Shown one piece after another: positions 1 to 7,020 of a stretch of 21,143 nt of DNA; positions within the stretch are counted from its first letter, which is position 1; each line of letters begins with the position of its first letter. Under the pieces are notes generated by a model. The model made no database searches. It had not been told where the DNA came from and saw nothing but the letters and a program-made list of their open reading frames with translations. Both the position numbers and the translations under genes were made by a program. This stretch comes from an uncultured Oscillospiraceae bacterium (GTDB lineage Bacteria; Bacillota; Clostridia; Oscillospirales; Acutalibacteraceae), in assembly GCA_910588415.1 (NCBI GenBank), contig CAJUPK010000026.1:1-21143 (forward strand), read 5' to 3'.

Positions 1-12
1 CCCCAAACCCTA

Positions 13-33
13 CCAGGGGCCTAACGCCCCTGG
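13..33. repeat. Perfect 8-bp hairpin at left edge
   Basis: CCAGGGGC at 13-20 and GCCCCTGG at 26-33 form a perfect stem around the loop CTAAC. No T-run follows on the + strand. Read on the minus strand it is followed by GGTAGGGTTTGGGG, also not a classic U-tract. It may be the end of a terminator belonging to a gene left of the window, or a dispersed palindrome. Nothing else coding is seen in 1-410. Confidence 0.5.
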
Positions 34-132
34 ACCGCGCAATAAATTCTCAAAAGTATAGCTTTTCGGAGTTTTCAAACAGACTTTAAAGCTTGCCGCG
101 GAAAAAGCCAACCTCTTCTTTGGGTTCCGCTA

Positions 133-155
133 TCCGGCGCTCTCCCTGCTTTTAA
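133..155. repeat. 23-bp segment shared with 13814-13836
   Basis: The segment begins TCCGGCGCT and ends TTTTAA, and matches 13814-13836 at 19 of 23 positions in the same orientation. In both places it runs directly into a palindromic repeat (the element at 155-224 here, the element at 13833-14032 there). It is probably a piece of a dispersed intergenic repeat. Its function is unknown. Confidence 0.45.
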
Positions 156-224
156 TAGTAAGTGAGGCAGCAAAGCTGCCTGGTTCCAAAGAGATGCATA
201 CCTCTTTGGAACTGCATTCACTAT
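155..224. repeat. Three-way-junction palindromic repeat, copy 1
   Basis: An outer stem pairs ATAGTAAGTG (155-164) with CATTCACTAT (215-224), with one mismatch and one G-U. It encloses two perfect hairpins: AGGCAG/CTGCCT (165-170/176-181) and an 11-bp stem GTTCCAAAGAG/CTCTTTGGAAC (183-193/202-212) with an ATGCATAC loop. The right end (209-227) matches 15192-15210 at 16 of 19 positions, and the element resembles 6875-6932 in the opposite orientation. It is best read as one copy of a small non-autonomous intergenic repeat. A structured RNA role is possible. Confidence 0.6.
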
Positions 225-341
225 AAACAGGGCCCATAGCCAATCCCAGTGGCAGCGGGGTCCTTCCCGGCCATTGGCAGGGGACCAGAGTATATAGAGG
301 AAAAAAGAAGGGTCCGGCAGGCTCTTCCCGGTTTTCAAGGC

Positions 342-370
342 TTGACCCGGCCCTCTGTCTGTAGTAAAAT
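342..370 (+). promoter_or_regulatory. Sigma-A promoter of galT
   Basis: TTGACC at 342-347 and TAAAAT at 365-370 are separated by 17 bp, five of six consensus bases in each box. Transcription should start near 377. This supports the galT start at 411 rather than any in-frame ATG further upstream, because upstream starts would lie before the promoter. Confidence 0.75.
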
Positions 371-410
371 GGGGAGTAAGATGAAGGAAAACTCCAAGGA
401 GGGAGCAAGT

Positions 411-1919
411 ATGACCATTGATTTAGACCGGGAACTGTCCAGACTGCTGCACTACGCGGTGGGCCGCCGCCTGATCGAAGAGGAGGACCGGGCCTGGGCC
501 GCCAACCGCCTGCTGGCCCAGCTGGGCCTTGCCGCCTTTACCCCCCAGCCCGTGGAGGAGGAACTGCCCTATCCGGCACAGCCCCTGGAACGGCTCTGCC
601 AATGGGCGGCGGAGCAGGGGGTGCTCTCCCCGGACACCCAGGAGGAGCGGGACCGCTTTGACACGGAGCTGATGGCCTGCCTGACCCCCCGGCCCTCCCA
701 GGTGGTCTCCCGGTTCCGGGAATTGTACCGGGAAAGCCCCCAGGCGGCCACGGAGTATTACTATGATATAAGCCGGGCCAGCAACTACATCCGGGCAGAC
801 CGGATTGAAAAGGACCGGATGTGGACCGCCCCCACCCCTTATGGAGACCTGGTAATCACCATCAATCTCAGCAAGCCGGAGAAGGACCCCAAGGCCATTG
901 CCGCGGCCAAAAACGCCCCCCAGACCGGCTACCCGGCCTGCGCCCTCTGCCGGGAGAACGAGGGGTATCTGGGCAGCCCCAACCAGGCTGCCCGGGGAAA
1001 TCACCGGCTGATCCCCCTGGAACTCTGCGGGGAAAATTGGTTTTTGCAGTATTCTCCCTATGTGTACTACAATGAGCACTGCATTGTGCTCAGCCAGGAG
1101 CACCGCCCCATGAAGGTGAGCCGGGAGAGCTTTGCCCGTCTTTTGGACTTTGTGACCGTGCTGCCCCACTATTTTCTGGGTTCCAACGCGGACCTGCCTA
1201 TTGTGGGCGGCTCCATTTTGACCCATGACCACTTCCAGGGGGGCAGCTACCAGTTCCCCATGGCCAAGGCGTCTTTGCGGGAGGCCGTGGAGTTTGAAGG
1301 GTACCCGGGTGTGACGGCGGGAATCGTTCACTGGCCCATGTCTGTTATCCGTCTGCGCAGCGGGGACAAGGAGTCTTTGGTGGACCTGGCGGATAAGATA
1401 CTGTCCTGTTGGAGAGGCTATTCGGACGAGGGGCTGGACATTCTGGCCTTTACCGGGGACACGCCCCACAACACCATCACCCCCATTGCCCGGCGGCGGG
1501 GAGAGGACTTTGAGCTGGACTTGGTGCTGCGCAACAACCGCACCACAGAGGAGCATCCCCTGGGACTGTTCCACCCCCATGGGGAGTACCACCATATCAA
1601 GAAGGAGAACATTGGGCTAATCGAGGTGATGGGCCTGGCCATCCTGCCCCCCCGGCTGCTGGAGGAGACTCAGCTGCTGGCCCAGGCTTTGGAAAACCCG
1701 GAGCAGGCCAGCGGGATCATGGCTCGGCCGGAGATGGAAAAGCACAGCCGCTGGTACCAGGAGCTGCAGGCCAAAAACATCCCTCAGGGAGAGGCCGAAC
1801 GGGCCATTCAGGTGAGCATAGGGGAGATTTTTGGCAAGATTCTGGGCAACGCGGGGGTCTATAAGGATGACCCGGCTGGCCAGGAGGGCCTGAGACGGTT
1901 TATCGCCACGGTGCGGTAG
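411..1919 (+). CDS. galT: UDP-glucose--hexose-1-phosphate uridylyltransferase, class II
   Basis: This Leloir pathway enzyme exchanges UMP between UDP-glucose and galactose-1-phosphate in the cytosol. The 502-residue product has the usual length of the Gram-positive GalT family 2, which is longer than the roughly 350-residue E. coli type. The nucleotidyl-transfer motif THDHFQGG (H272, H274, Q276) is intact, as is the C-terminal HPHGEYHHIKKENIGLIE segment typical of the family. The start at 411 follows AAGGAGGGAGCAAGT and lies about 34 nt after a good promoter; an in-frame ATG at 249 is rejected because the promoter lies inside that extension. No galK or galE is adjacent. The next gene (folE) starts 81 bp downstream with no visible terminator, so read-through into the folate operon is possible. 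The family call is secure. Confidence 0.95.
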   Translation: MTIDLDRELSRLLHYAVGRRLIEEEDRAWAANRLLAQLGLAAFTPQPVEEELPYPAQPLERLCQWAAEQGVLSPDTQEERDRFDTELMACLTPRPSQVVSRFRELYRESPQAATEYYYDISRASNYIRADRIEKDRMWTAPTPYGDLVITINLSKPEKDPKAIAAAKNAPQTGYPACALCRENEGYLGSPNQAARGNHRLIPLELCGENWFLQYSPYVYYNEHCIVLSQEHRPMKVSRESFARLLDFVTVLPHYFLGSNADLPIVGGSILTHDHFQGGSYQFPMAKASLREAVEFEGYPGVTAGIVHWPMSVIRLRSGDKESLVDLADKILSCWRGYSDEGLDILAFTGDTPHNTITPIARRRGEDFELDLVLRNNRTTEEHPLGLFHPHGEYHHIKKENIGLIEVMGLAILPPRLLEETQLLAQALENPEQASGIMARPEMEKHSRWYQELQAKNIPQGEAERAIQVSIGEIFGKILGNAGVYKDDPAGQEGLRRFIATVR

Positions 1920-2000
1920 AGCCGTACAGAGGCGAAAGGAAGCGTAGAAAGCCATATCAATAGAACGGCAGGGCAAGCCGTAACCCAGGGAGGCCGCAGG

Positions 2001-2642
2001 ATGGACAAGCAGGAGCATCAGGATAGAGAGAACAGCCCGGCTGGCATGGACCATGCAGGCAGCGGGCGCAGGGACAACATAGACCAGGAGAAGATACAGC
2101 GGGCCGTTAGGGATATTCTGGAGGCAGTGGGCGAGGACCCTGGCCGGGAGGGCCTGGAGGAGACCCCCAGCCGGGTGGCCCGCATGTACGCGGAGATATT
2201 CTCTGGCCTGGGCACAGACCCCCGGGAGCATCTGAAGATTTTCCATGAGAGCGGCAAGCACGACGAGCTGGTGTTTGTAAAGGACATCCCGCTCTATTCG
2301 GTGTGCGAGCACCATCTGCTGCCCTTTATTGGCAAGGCCCACATCGCCTATATTCCCAAGGATGGCCGGATCATCGGACTGTCCAAATTTGCCCGGATCG
2401 TGGACTGCTTTGCCCGCCGCCCCCAGGTGCAGGAGCGGCTGACCGGGCAGATTGCGGACTTCCTCTACGACAACCTGCGTCCCCAGGGCGCGGCGGTGTT
2501 TATTGAGGCCGAGCACCTTTGCATGACCATGCGGGGCGCCCGGGCCGCTGGGGCCCTGACCAGGACCTCCGCCCTGCGGGGCTGTATGCGTTCAGACGCC
2601 CGCACCCGTGCGGAGGTGATGGCCCTGCTGGGAGGGAGGTAG
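2001..2642 (+). CDS. folE: GTP cyclohydrolase I
   Basis: It converts GTP to 7,8-dihydroneopterin triphosphate, the first step of folate synthesis. The 213-residue product carries the zinc and active-site motif SVCEHHLLPF (C102, H105), the motif KFARIVDCFARRPQVQERLT, and the late zinc cysteine in EHLCMTMRGAR (C174). The first 30 or so residues are a polar, poorly conserved extension before the core helix, as in many FolE proteins. The start at 2001 follows CAGGGAGG. It heads a run of overlapping or nearly abutting folate genes: the next ORF begins 3 bp after its stop. Confidence 0.96.
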   Translation: MDKQEHQDRENSPAGMDHAGSGRRDNIDQEKIQRAVRDILEAVGEDPGREGLEETPSRVARMYAEIFSGLGTDPREHLKIFHESGKHDELVFVKDIPLYSVCEHHLLPFIGKAHIAYIPKDGRIIGLSKFARIVDCFARRPQVQERLTGQIADFLYDNLRPQGAAVFIEAEHLCMTMRGARAAGALTRTSALRGCMRSDARTRAEVMALLGGR

Positions 2643-2645
2643 AGG

Positions 2646-3023
2646 ATGGAATTTCCCGTGGAGAAATTCTGGCGGGACGTGCTGGCACAGGACCGGACGG
2701 CCCTGCCCAAGTGGTTTGCGCCAGAGGCCCGGATACACTGGCACTGCACCCAAGAGCGCTTTACCGCAGAGGAGTTTATCCGGGCCAACTGCGAATATCC
2801 CAGCCAGTGGGAGGGCCAGGTCCAGCGGGAGCTTTGGGCGGGAGACACGCTGGTTACGGTCACCCATGTCTATGAAAAGGGCGGGGCTGTCTCCTGCCAT
2901 GTGACCAGCTTTTTCCGGTTTCAGGAGGGGAAGATTTTGTCCCTGGACGAGTATTGGGCTGACGACGGCCCGCCGCCCCTGTGGCGGCAAGCCATGGATG
3001 TAGGAGAAAAATTCTATGACTGA
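2646..3023 (+). CDS. NTF2/SnoaL-like small protein in the folate operon
   Basis: This 125-residue protein has no signal peptide or membrane segment. Its pattern fits the NTF2/SnoaL-like cone fold: an N-terminal helix (VEKFWRDVLAQDR), a WFAPEARIHW strand, FTAEEFIRANCEYP, and the closing strands VTSFFRFQEGKILSLDEYWADD. That fold is used for small-ligand binding or isomerase and hydrolase chemistry, so no reaction can be assigned. It begins 3 bp after folE and overlaps folP by 8 nt, which implies translational coupling and points to a role in pterin or folate metabolism, or to simple hitch-hiking in the operon. The fold assignment comes from reading the sequence and is moderately sure; the function is unknown. 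Confidence 0.8.
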   Translation: MEFPVEKFWRDVLAQDRTALPKWFAPEARIHWHCTQERFTAEEFIRANCEYPSQWEGQVQRELWAGDTLVTVTHVYEKGGAVSCHVTSFFRFQEGKILSLDEYWADDGPPPLWRQAMDVGEKFYD

Positions 3024-3867
3024 ACGGCAGTTTTGCGCCGGGGAGAGGGTATTTCCCCTGACCCGCGCCTATGTAATGGGCATTTTAAATGTGACCCCCG
3101 ACTCCTTTTCAGATGGGGGGCGCTATCTGGACCCGGAGAAGGCTTTGGCCCGCGCCATAGAGATGGAGCAGGAGGGGGCGGACATCATTGACGTGGGCGG
3201 CCAGTCCACCCGGCCGGGGTACGAGAGGATTTCCCCGGAGGAGGAGTGGGCCCGTCTGAAAGAGGTGCTGCCCCTGGTGGCAGAACACACGGGCCTGGCG
3301 GTGTCTGTGGACACCTTTTACCCCCAGGTGGCGGAAAAGGCCCTGGTAGCCGGGGCGCGGATAATCAACGATGTGTCCGGCTTTGGAGAGGACATGCTGC
3401 GGGCCGTGGCAGGCTCTGGCTGCGGGTGTGTGGTTATGCACCCAGGGGACAGCCAGACCGTGCCGGAAGAGGGAAGCCGGGACATTCTGCAGGTGGTGCG
3501 GGGTTTTTTCCAGGACCGGCTGGAGGCGGCGGGCCGGCTGGGCATTGGCCCCCAGCGGCTGTGCTTTGACCCGGGTGTTGGCTTTGGCAAAACCCTGCGG
3601 GAGAATCTGCGGCTGATCGCCCAGGTAGAGGCTGCCAAGGTGCCGGGCTGCTGTTATTTAATGGCAGCTTCCCGCAAGCGGGTGACTGGGGCCTTTTGCG
3701 GCAATCCCCCCTTTGAGCAGCGGCTGCCCGCCACCATTGCCGCCCACACGGCCGCCATTCTAGGCGGGGCGGACATGGTGCGGGTCCATGACGTGAAAGA
3801 GGCGGTGCAGGCCGCACGTATGGCCAGCGCACTGAAGCAGATAGGAGAGGAACAGCGGGATGGATAA
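3016..3867 (+). CDS. folP: Dihydropteroate synthase
   Basis: It condenses p-aminobenzoate with 6-hydroxymethyl-dihydropterin diphosphate and is the sulfonamide target. The 283-residue product contains the expected TIM-barrel motifs in order: MGILNVTPDSFSDGGRY (pyrophosphate loop, N25), DIIDVGGQSTRPG, SVDTFYPQVAEKA, IINDVSG, DPGVGFGKT, the MAASRKR loop and RVHDVKEAVQAARMA. All look intact. The ATG at 3016 overlaps the stop of the preceding gene, and its end overlaps the folB start, so the genes are tightly coupled. Confidence 0.96.
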   Translation: MTERQFCAGERVFPLTRAYVMGILNVTPDSFSDGGRYLDPEKALARAIEMEQEGADIIDVGGQSTRPGYERISPEEEWARLKEVLPLVAEHTGLAVSVDTFYPQVAEKALVAGARIINDVSGFGEDMLRAVAGSGCGCVVMHPGDSQTVPEEGSRDILQVVRGFFQDRLEAAGRLGIGPQRLCFDPGVGFGKTLRENLRLIAQVEAAKVPGCCYLMAASRKRVTGAFCGNPPFEQRLPATIAAHTAAILGGADMVRVHDVKEAVQAARMASALKQIGEEQRDG

Positions 3868-4240
3868 AATTTACATCAACGGACTGGAGATCTTCGCCTA
3901 CCATGGGGTGAATCCCGAGGAAAAGGAGGAGGGCCAGCCCTTTGTACTGGACATTACCATGGAGGCGGACTTGTCCAAGGCCCGGCACAGCGACCAGCTT
4001 TCGGACACCGTGAACTATGCCGCTGTGCGCAAGACCGTACAGCGGGTATTTACAGCGGAGAAGTTCGATCTCATTGAGCGGGCCGCCCAGGCGGCGTGCG
4101 ATGGGGTGCTGGCAGAGCATCCCCGGGTGGAAAGAGTCACCGTGCTGCTGAAAAAGCCCCAGGCCCCTATGAACGCCCAATTTGACTATGTGGCGGCCGA
4201 GGTAACGGAAAAGCGGCGGGAAGGAGGCGGCGGGCTATGA
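3860..4240 (+). CDS. folB: Dihydroneopterin aldolase
   Basis: It cleaves dihydroneopterin to 6-hydroxymethyl-dihydropterin and glycolaldehyde. The 126-residue length is normal. Visible family motifs are EIFAYHGVNPEEKEEGQPFVLDI near the N-terminus (catalytic and pterin-binding Glu), NYAAVRKTV, FDLIERAAQAA, and a VTVLLKKPQAP strand near the C-terminus. It starts inside the 3' end of folP (8-nt overlap), and its stop shares an ATGA with folK (4-nt overlap). The last eight or so residues are Arg/Gly-rich and probably disordered. Confidence 0.95.
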   Translation: MDKIYINGLEIFAYHGVNPEEKEEGQPFVLDITMEADLSKARHSDQLSDTVNYAAVRKTVQRVFTAEKFDLIERAAQAACDGVLAEHPRVERVTVLLKKPQAPMNAQFDYVAAEVTEKRREGGGGL

Positions 4241-4713
4241 AAGCTGTGTTAGGGATTGGCACCAATCTGGGAGACCGGGAGGAAAACCTGGCTGCGGCTT
4301 TCAGCAGGCTGGAGGCTTTGCCGGATACACAGCTGCTGGCCATCTCCCAGATCTACGAGACCACCCCCTTTGACGTGCTCTCCCAGCAGGAGGACTACCT
4401 GAACAGCTGCGTACTGCTGGATACCGGGCTGGCCCCCCAGGAGCTGCTTGCCCAGTGTCTGGCCATAGAGGACCAGCTGGGCCGGGTGCGCACCGAGTAC
4501 CACGGGGCCCGGACCATGGACATTGACCTGCTGCTGTACGAGGGCTTTACCAGCCATACCCAGCAGCTGTCTGTGCCCCACCCGGGAATCCGGGAGCGGG
4601 CCTTTGTGCTGGCGCCGCTGTCAGACCTGTTTCCCCTTCACACAGGGCTGGGGTTTGATTTTGCCCAGGCATATGAGACGGTGGATAAAACCGGGGTGCG
4701 GCTCTATAAGTAA
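4237..4713 (+). CDS. folK: 2-amino-4-hydroxy-6-hydroxymethyldihydropteridine pyrophosphokinase (HPPK)
   Basis: It transfers pyrophosphate from ATP to 6-hydroxymethyl-dihydropterin, giving the FolP substrate. At 158 residues it is the standard length. Recognisable segments are GIGTNLGDREENLAAA at the N-terminus, YETTPFDVLSQQEDYLNSC, LGRVRTEYHGARTMDIDLLLY (the metal-binding DxD is DID), and VPHPGIRERAFVLAPL. It is the last folate gene in the operon; the following GNAT gene begins 20 bp later and may be co-transcribed. Confidence 0.95.
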   Translation: MKAVLGIGTNLGDREENLAAAFSRLEALPDTQLLAISQIYETTPFDVLSQQEDYLNSCVLLDTGLAPQELLAQCLAIEDQLGRVRTEYHGARTMDIDLLLYEGFTSHTQQLSVPHPGIRERAFVLAPLSDLFPLHTGLGFDFAQAYETVDKTGVRLYK

Positions 4714-4733
4714 AATAGGAGAATGAAATACAG

Positions 4734-5267
4734 ATGGACATACAATACAGACAGGTAGCAGCCGAAGAGCTTACTCCGGCCCTGCTGGCAGATTTCCGGC
4801 GGTTCCAGCGGGTAGAGAAATGCTGGCGCAAGGTGGAGGGCCAGTGGGTGCTCAAGGACATCGCCTTTATTGACGACTGGGACCAGGCGGACCACCAGCG
4901 GGTGTGCGGCCAGTTGCGGGAGGTGCTCTCCAGCGGCGGCAGCGTCTGGGGGGCCTTTCTGGCCGGGCAGCTCAAGGGCTTTGCCAGTGTGGACGGCAAG
5001 CTTATTGGCTCCCGGAGGCAGTACGCGGTGCTGGCAGAGCTTCATGTCTCTGAGGAGTGCCGCCATAAGGGGCTGGGCCGGAGGCTGTTCGCCCTGGCCG
5101 CAGAAGAGGCCCGGAAGCTGGGGGCCGAGAAGCTGTATATTTCCGCCATGTCGGCAGAGGAGTCCCAGAAGTTCTACCAGGCCATGGGCTGCGTGGAGGC
5201 GGAGGAGTATGACCCGCCCCATGTGGAGAAGGAGCCCTGCGATGTGCAGATGGAGTACCTTCTCTAA
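4734..5267 (+). CDS. GNAT family N-acetyltransferase
   Basis: The 177-residue protein carries one GNAT domain in its C-terminal half. The acetyl-CoA motif A reads LAELHVSEECRHKGLGRRLF, followed by AAEEARKLGAEKLYISAMSAEESQKFYQAMG, the typical motif B region. The N-terminal half (FRRFQRVEKCWRK, WVLKDIAFIDDW) should shape the acceptor site. The acceptor is unknown and could be a small amine, an antibiotic or a protein. A ribosome site (TAGGAG) lies a little far, about 12 nt, from the ATG at 4734. It follows folK by 20 bp, so it may be the last gene of the folate transcript, but nothing in it indicates a folate role. Confidence 0.85.
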   Translation: MDIQYRQVAAEELTPALLADFRRFQRVEKCWRKVEGQWVLKDIAFIDDWDQADHQRVCGQLREVLSSGGSVWGAFLAGQLKGFASVDGKLIGSRRQYAVLAELHVSEECRHKGLGRRLFALAAEEARKLGAEKLYISAMSAEESQKFYQAMGCVEAEEYDPPHVEKEPCDVQMEYLL

Positions 5268-5339
5268 AAGTTCTTTCGGCGAACGAATTTCTTTTGGCAG
5301 AATCCAATAAAGTTTTCGCTGGAAATCCTAAGAAATTCA

Positions 5340-5369
5340 GCGGACCACCCTGCTTGCGGGCTGGTCCGC
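5340..5369. terminator. Hairpin, likely end of the folate transcript, overlapping the MATE promoter
   Basis: GCGGACCA (5340-5347) pairs with TGGTCCGC (5362-5369), and the stem continues inward as CCC/GGG after a single bulged base, leaving a 7-nt loop. The bases after it (ATTGTGTTATAAT) are only partly U-rich. It could be a weak terminator or a regulator-binding dyad, because the -35 box of the next promoter lies inside it. Confidence 0.5.
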
Positions 5370-5382
5370 ATTGTGTTATAAT
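5354..5382 (+). promoter_or_regulatory. Promoter of the MATE gene (extended -10)
   Basis: TTGCGG at 5354-5359 and a perfect TATAAT at 5377-5382 are 17 bp apart. TG at 5374-5375 gives an extended -10. The -35 box sits in the inner stem and loop of the 5340-5369 dyad, so a protein bound there would block transcription. Confidence 0.7.
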
Positions 5383-5438
5383 AAAAAATGTGTCTTTGTA
5401 GATAGATGTATAATTATGGGAAGGAAGGGATTTATTGT

Positions 5439-6848
5439 ATGGCGGGAAAACTCTCCTCGCTGTTTGCGGCCCAGGACATGACGGTGGGCAGCCCCACCCG
5501 GAACCTGGTGCGGTTTTCAGTGCCTCTGCTGATTGGCAACCTGGCCCAGCAGCTGTACAGCACAGTGGACTCCATTGTGGTGGGCAACTATGTGGGGGAC
5601 GGCGCGCTGGCGGCTATTGGGGCCAGCGGCCCGGTAATCAACCTGCTGCTGGTGCTGTTTATGGGCGTGTCCATTGGGGCCAGCGTGATGGCCTCCCAGT
5701 ATTTTGGGGCAAAAGAGAGGGACAGCCTCTCCCAGACCATTGGCACCACCATCACGGCCACGCTGGCCTGCACGATATTTGTCATGGTGCTGGGCCCCCT
5801 TATTACCCGGCCGGTGCTGAGTATGCTGGACACCCCGGCAGATATTCTGGACATGGCCTGCGACTACATGATCATCTTGTTCCTGGGCTTTCTGGGCAGC
5901 GCCTTTTATAACGTGATCTCCGGCGTGCTGCGGGGCCTGGGGGATTCCATTATGCCTCTGGCGTTTTTGCTGGTGGCCTGCATTTTGAACATCGGCCTGG
6001 ATGTGTGGTTTGTGGCTGGGTTTAGGATGGGCGTGGCCGGGGCGGCCTGGGCTACCATTATCTCCCAGCTGATCTCCGGTGTGCTGTGCATGGTGCGCCT
6101 GCTGCGCATGAAAGAACACTTCACCATTACCTGGCGCACCTTGTGGCCCAAGGCGGCCTTTGTAAAGCGCCTGTGCAAGTTGGGCCTGCCCAGCGGCCTG
6201 ACCCAGGCCATTTTCTCCCTGGCCATGATTATTGTACAAAACCTGACCAACTCCTTTGGCACCGTGGTGCTGGCGGCCAATACTGTGGTGATGCGGGTAG
6301 ACGGCTTTGCCATGATGCCCAACTTCACCTTTGGCTCTGCCATGACCACCTACACCGGTCAGAACATGGGCGCCGGCCGGCTGGACCGCACGGAGAAGGG
6401 GGCCAAGTCCGGGCTGCTTATGGGCGTGGCTGTGTCCATTGTGCTGGTGGGGCTGATCTTGCTGTTTGGCAAGAACCTGATCCACCTGTTTACCAGCACC
6501 CCGGAGGTGATCGACCTGGGCCAGCGGATGCTGTACACCTTGGCCGTGGGGTACATAGCCATGTCTGTCACCCAGATTCTCTCTGGCGTGATGCGGGGCG
6601 CGGGAGACACCATGACCCCCATGTGGATCTCCATTATCACAACGGTGATTGTACGGGTGCCCGTGGCCTATGGGCTGGAATTTCTCACCCGGCCGGAGGG
6701 CGGAGCCATGGGTTCCGGCACCCCGGATCCCCTGTTCCTCTCCCTGCTGATCTCCTGGGTGGCAGGCGCGCTTCTCACTGTCATCGCCTACCTGCGGGGC
6801 AAATGGAAGAAGAAGGCCATCACCGAAACAGCGAAAGCCGGTCAGTAA
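5439..6848 (+). CDS. MATE family multidrug/cation efflux transporter
   Basis: This inner-membrane antiporter of about 469 residues has twelve predicted hydrophobic segments in two six-helix halves. The N-terminal segment LVRFSVPLLIGNLAQQLYSTVDSIVVGNYVGDGALAAIG is the signature of the NorM/DinF-like MATE superfamily, and the pattern recurs as VMRGAGDTMTPMWISI in the second half. The substrate cannot be predicted. An in-frame ATG at 5406 exists, but 5439 is preferred because AAGGAAGGGA lies 8 nt before it. It appears to be monocistronic, with its own promoter and palindromic repeats behind it. Confidence 0.92.
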   Translation: MAGKLSSLFAAQDMTVGSPTRNLVRFSVPLLIGNLAQQLYSTVDSIVVGNYVGDGALAAIGASGPVINLLLVLFMGVSIGASVMASQYFGAKERDSLSQTIGTTITATLACTIFVMVLGPLITRPVLSMLDTPADILDMACDYMIILFLGFLGSAFYNVISGVLRGLGDSIMPLAFLLVACILNIGLDVWFVAGFRMGVAGAAWATIISQLISGVLCMVRLLRMKEHFTITWRTLWPKAAFVKRLCKLGLPSGLTQAIFSLAMIIVQNLTNSFGTVVLAANTVVMRVDGFAMMPNFTFGSAMTTYTGQNMGAGRLDRTEKGAKSGLLMGVAVSIVLVGLILLFGKNLIHLFTSTPEVIDLGQRMLYTLAVGYIAMSVTQILSGVMRGAGDTMTPMWISIITTVIVRVPVAYGLEFLTRPEGGAMGSGTPDPLFLSLLISWVAGALLTVIAYLRGKWKKKAITETAKAGQ

Positions 6849-6874
6849 GCAAGGGAATGGATCTATAAACAAAA

Positions 6875-6932
6875 CTATAGCGAGCGCAGTTGAAAGGAAG
6901 GGGTCCCTTTTTTCAACTGTGTTTCGCTCTAT
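6875..6932. repeat. Palindromic repeat, copy 3 (possible MATE terminator)
   Basis: CAGTTGAAA..AAGGG (from 6887) pairs with CCCTTTTTTCAACTG (to 6919) in a long, nearly perfect hairpin. An outer GAGCG/CGCTC stem (6882-6886/6925-6929) extends it. The left end, TATAGCGAGCGCAGTT, resembles the reverse complement of the right end of the 155-224 element (13 of 19 aligned bases). It lies 38 bp behind the MATE stop and could act as its terminator, though the T-run is in the stem. Confidence 0.5.
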
Positions 6933-6943
6933 TCCATAGAACG

Positions 6944-6994
6944 AAAGGCAACACCGCACAGTTCGGCACTTAGAATTGCGCGGTATTGCCTTAA
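6944..6994. repeat. Short palindromic copy of the 13833-14032 element
   Basis: This 51-bp palindrome has two arms of about 22 bp (6944-6964 and 6973-6994) and an 8-nt loop. Its right part, 6964-6992, is the reverse complement of 13835-13863 with 28 of 29 bases identical. It therefore looks like an end-to-end minimal version of the larger element, inserted between the MATE gene and the next ORF, about 5 bp after the 6875-6932 palindrome. Confidence 0.7.
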
Positions 6995-7020
6995 CCTACG
7001 CATTAAAAGGAGGCGTGCCC

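Noticed and set aside
249..410. N-terminal extension of GalT from 249
   Set aside because: The promoter boxes at 342-370 lie inside this extension, and the strong ribosome site is at 397-410. The start at 411 gives normal length.
423..1595. Long minus-strand open frame opposite galT
   Set aside because: It is an antisense shadow of GC-rich coding sequence. Its translation shows no domain and it has no ribosome site.
5517..6959. 480-codon minus-strand open frame opposite the MATE gene
   Set aside because: It is His/Gly/Gln-rich nonsense typical of antisense reading of a membrane-protein gene.
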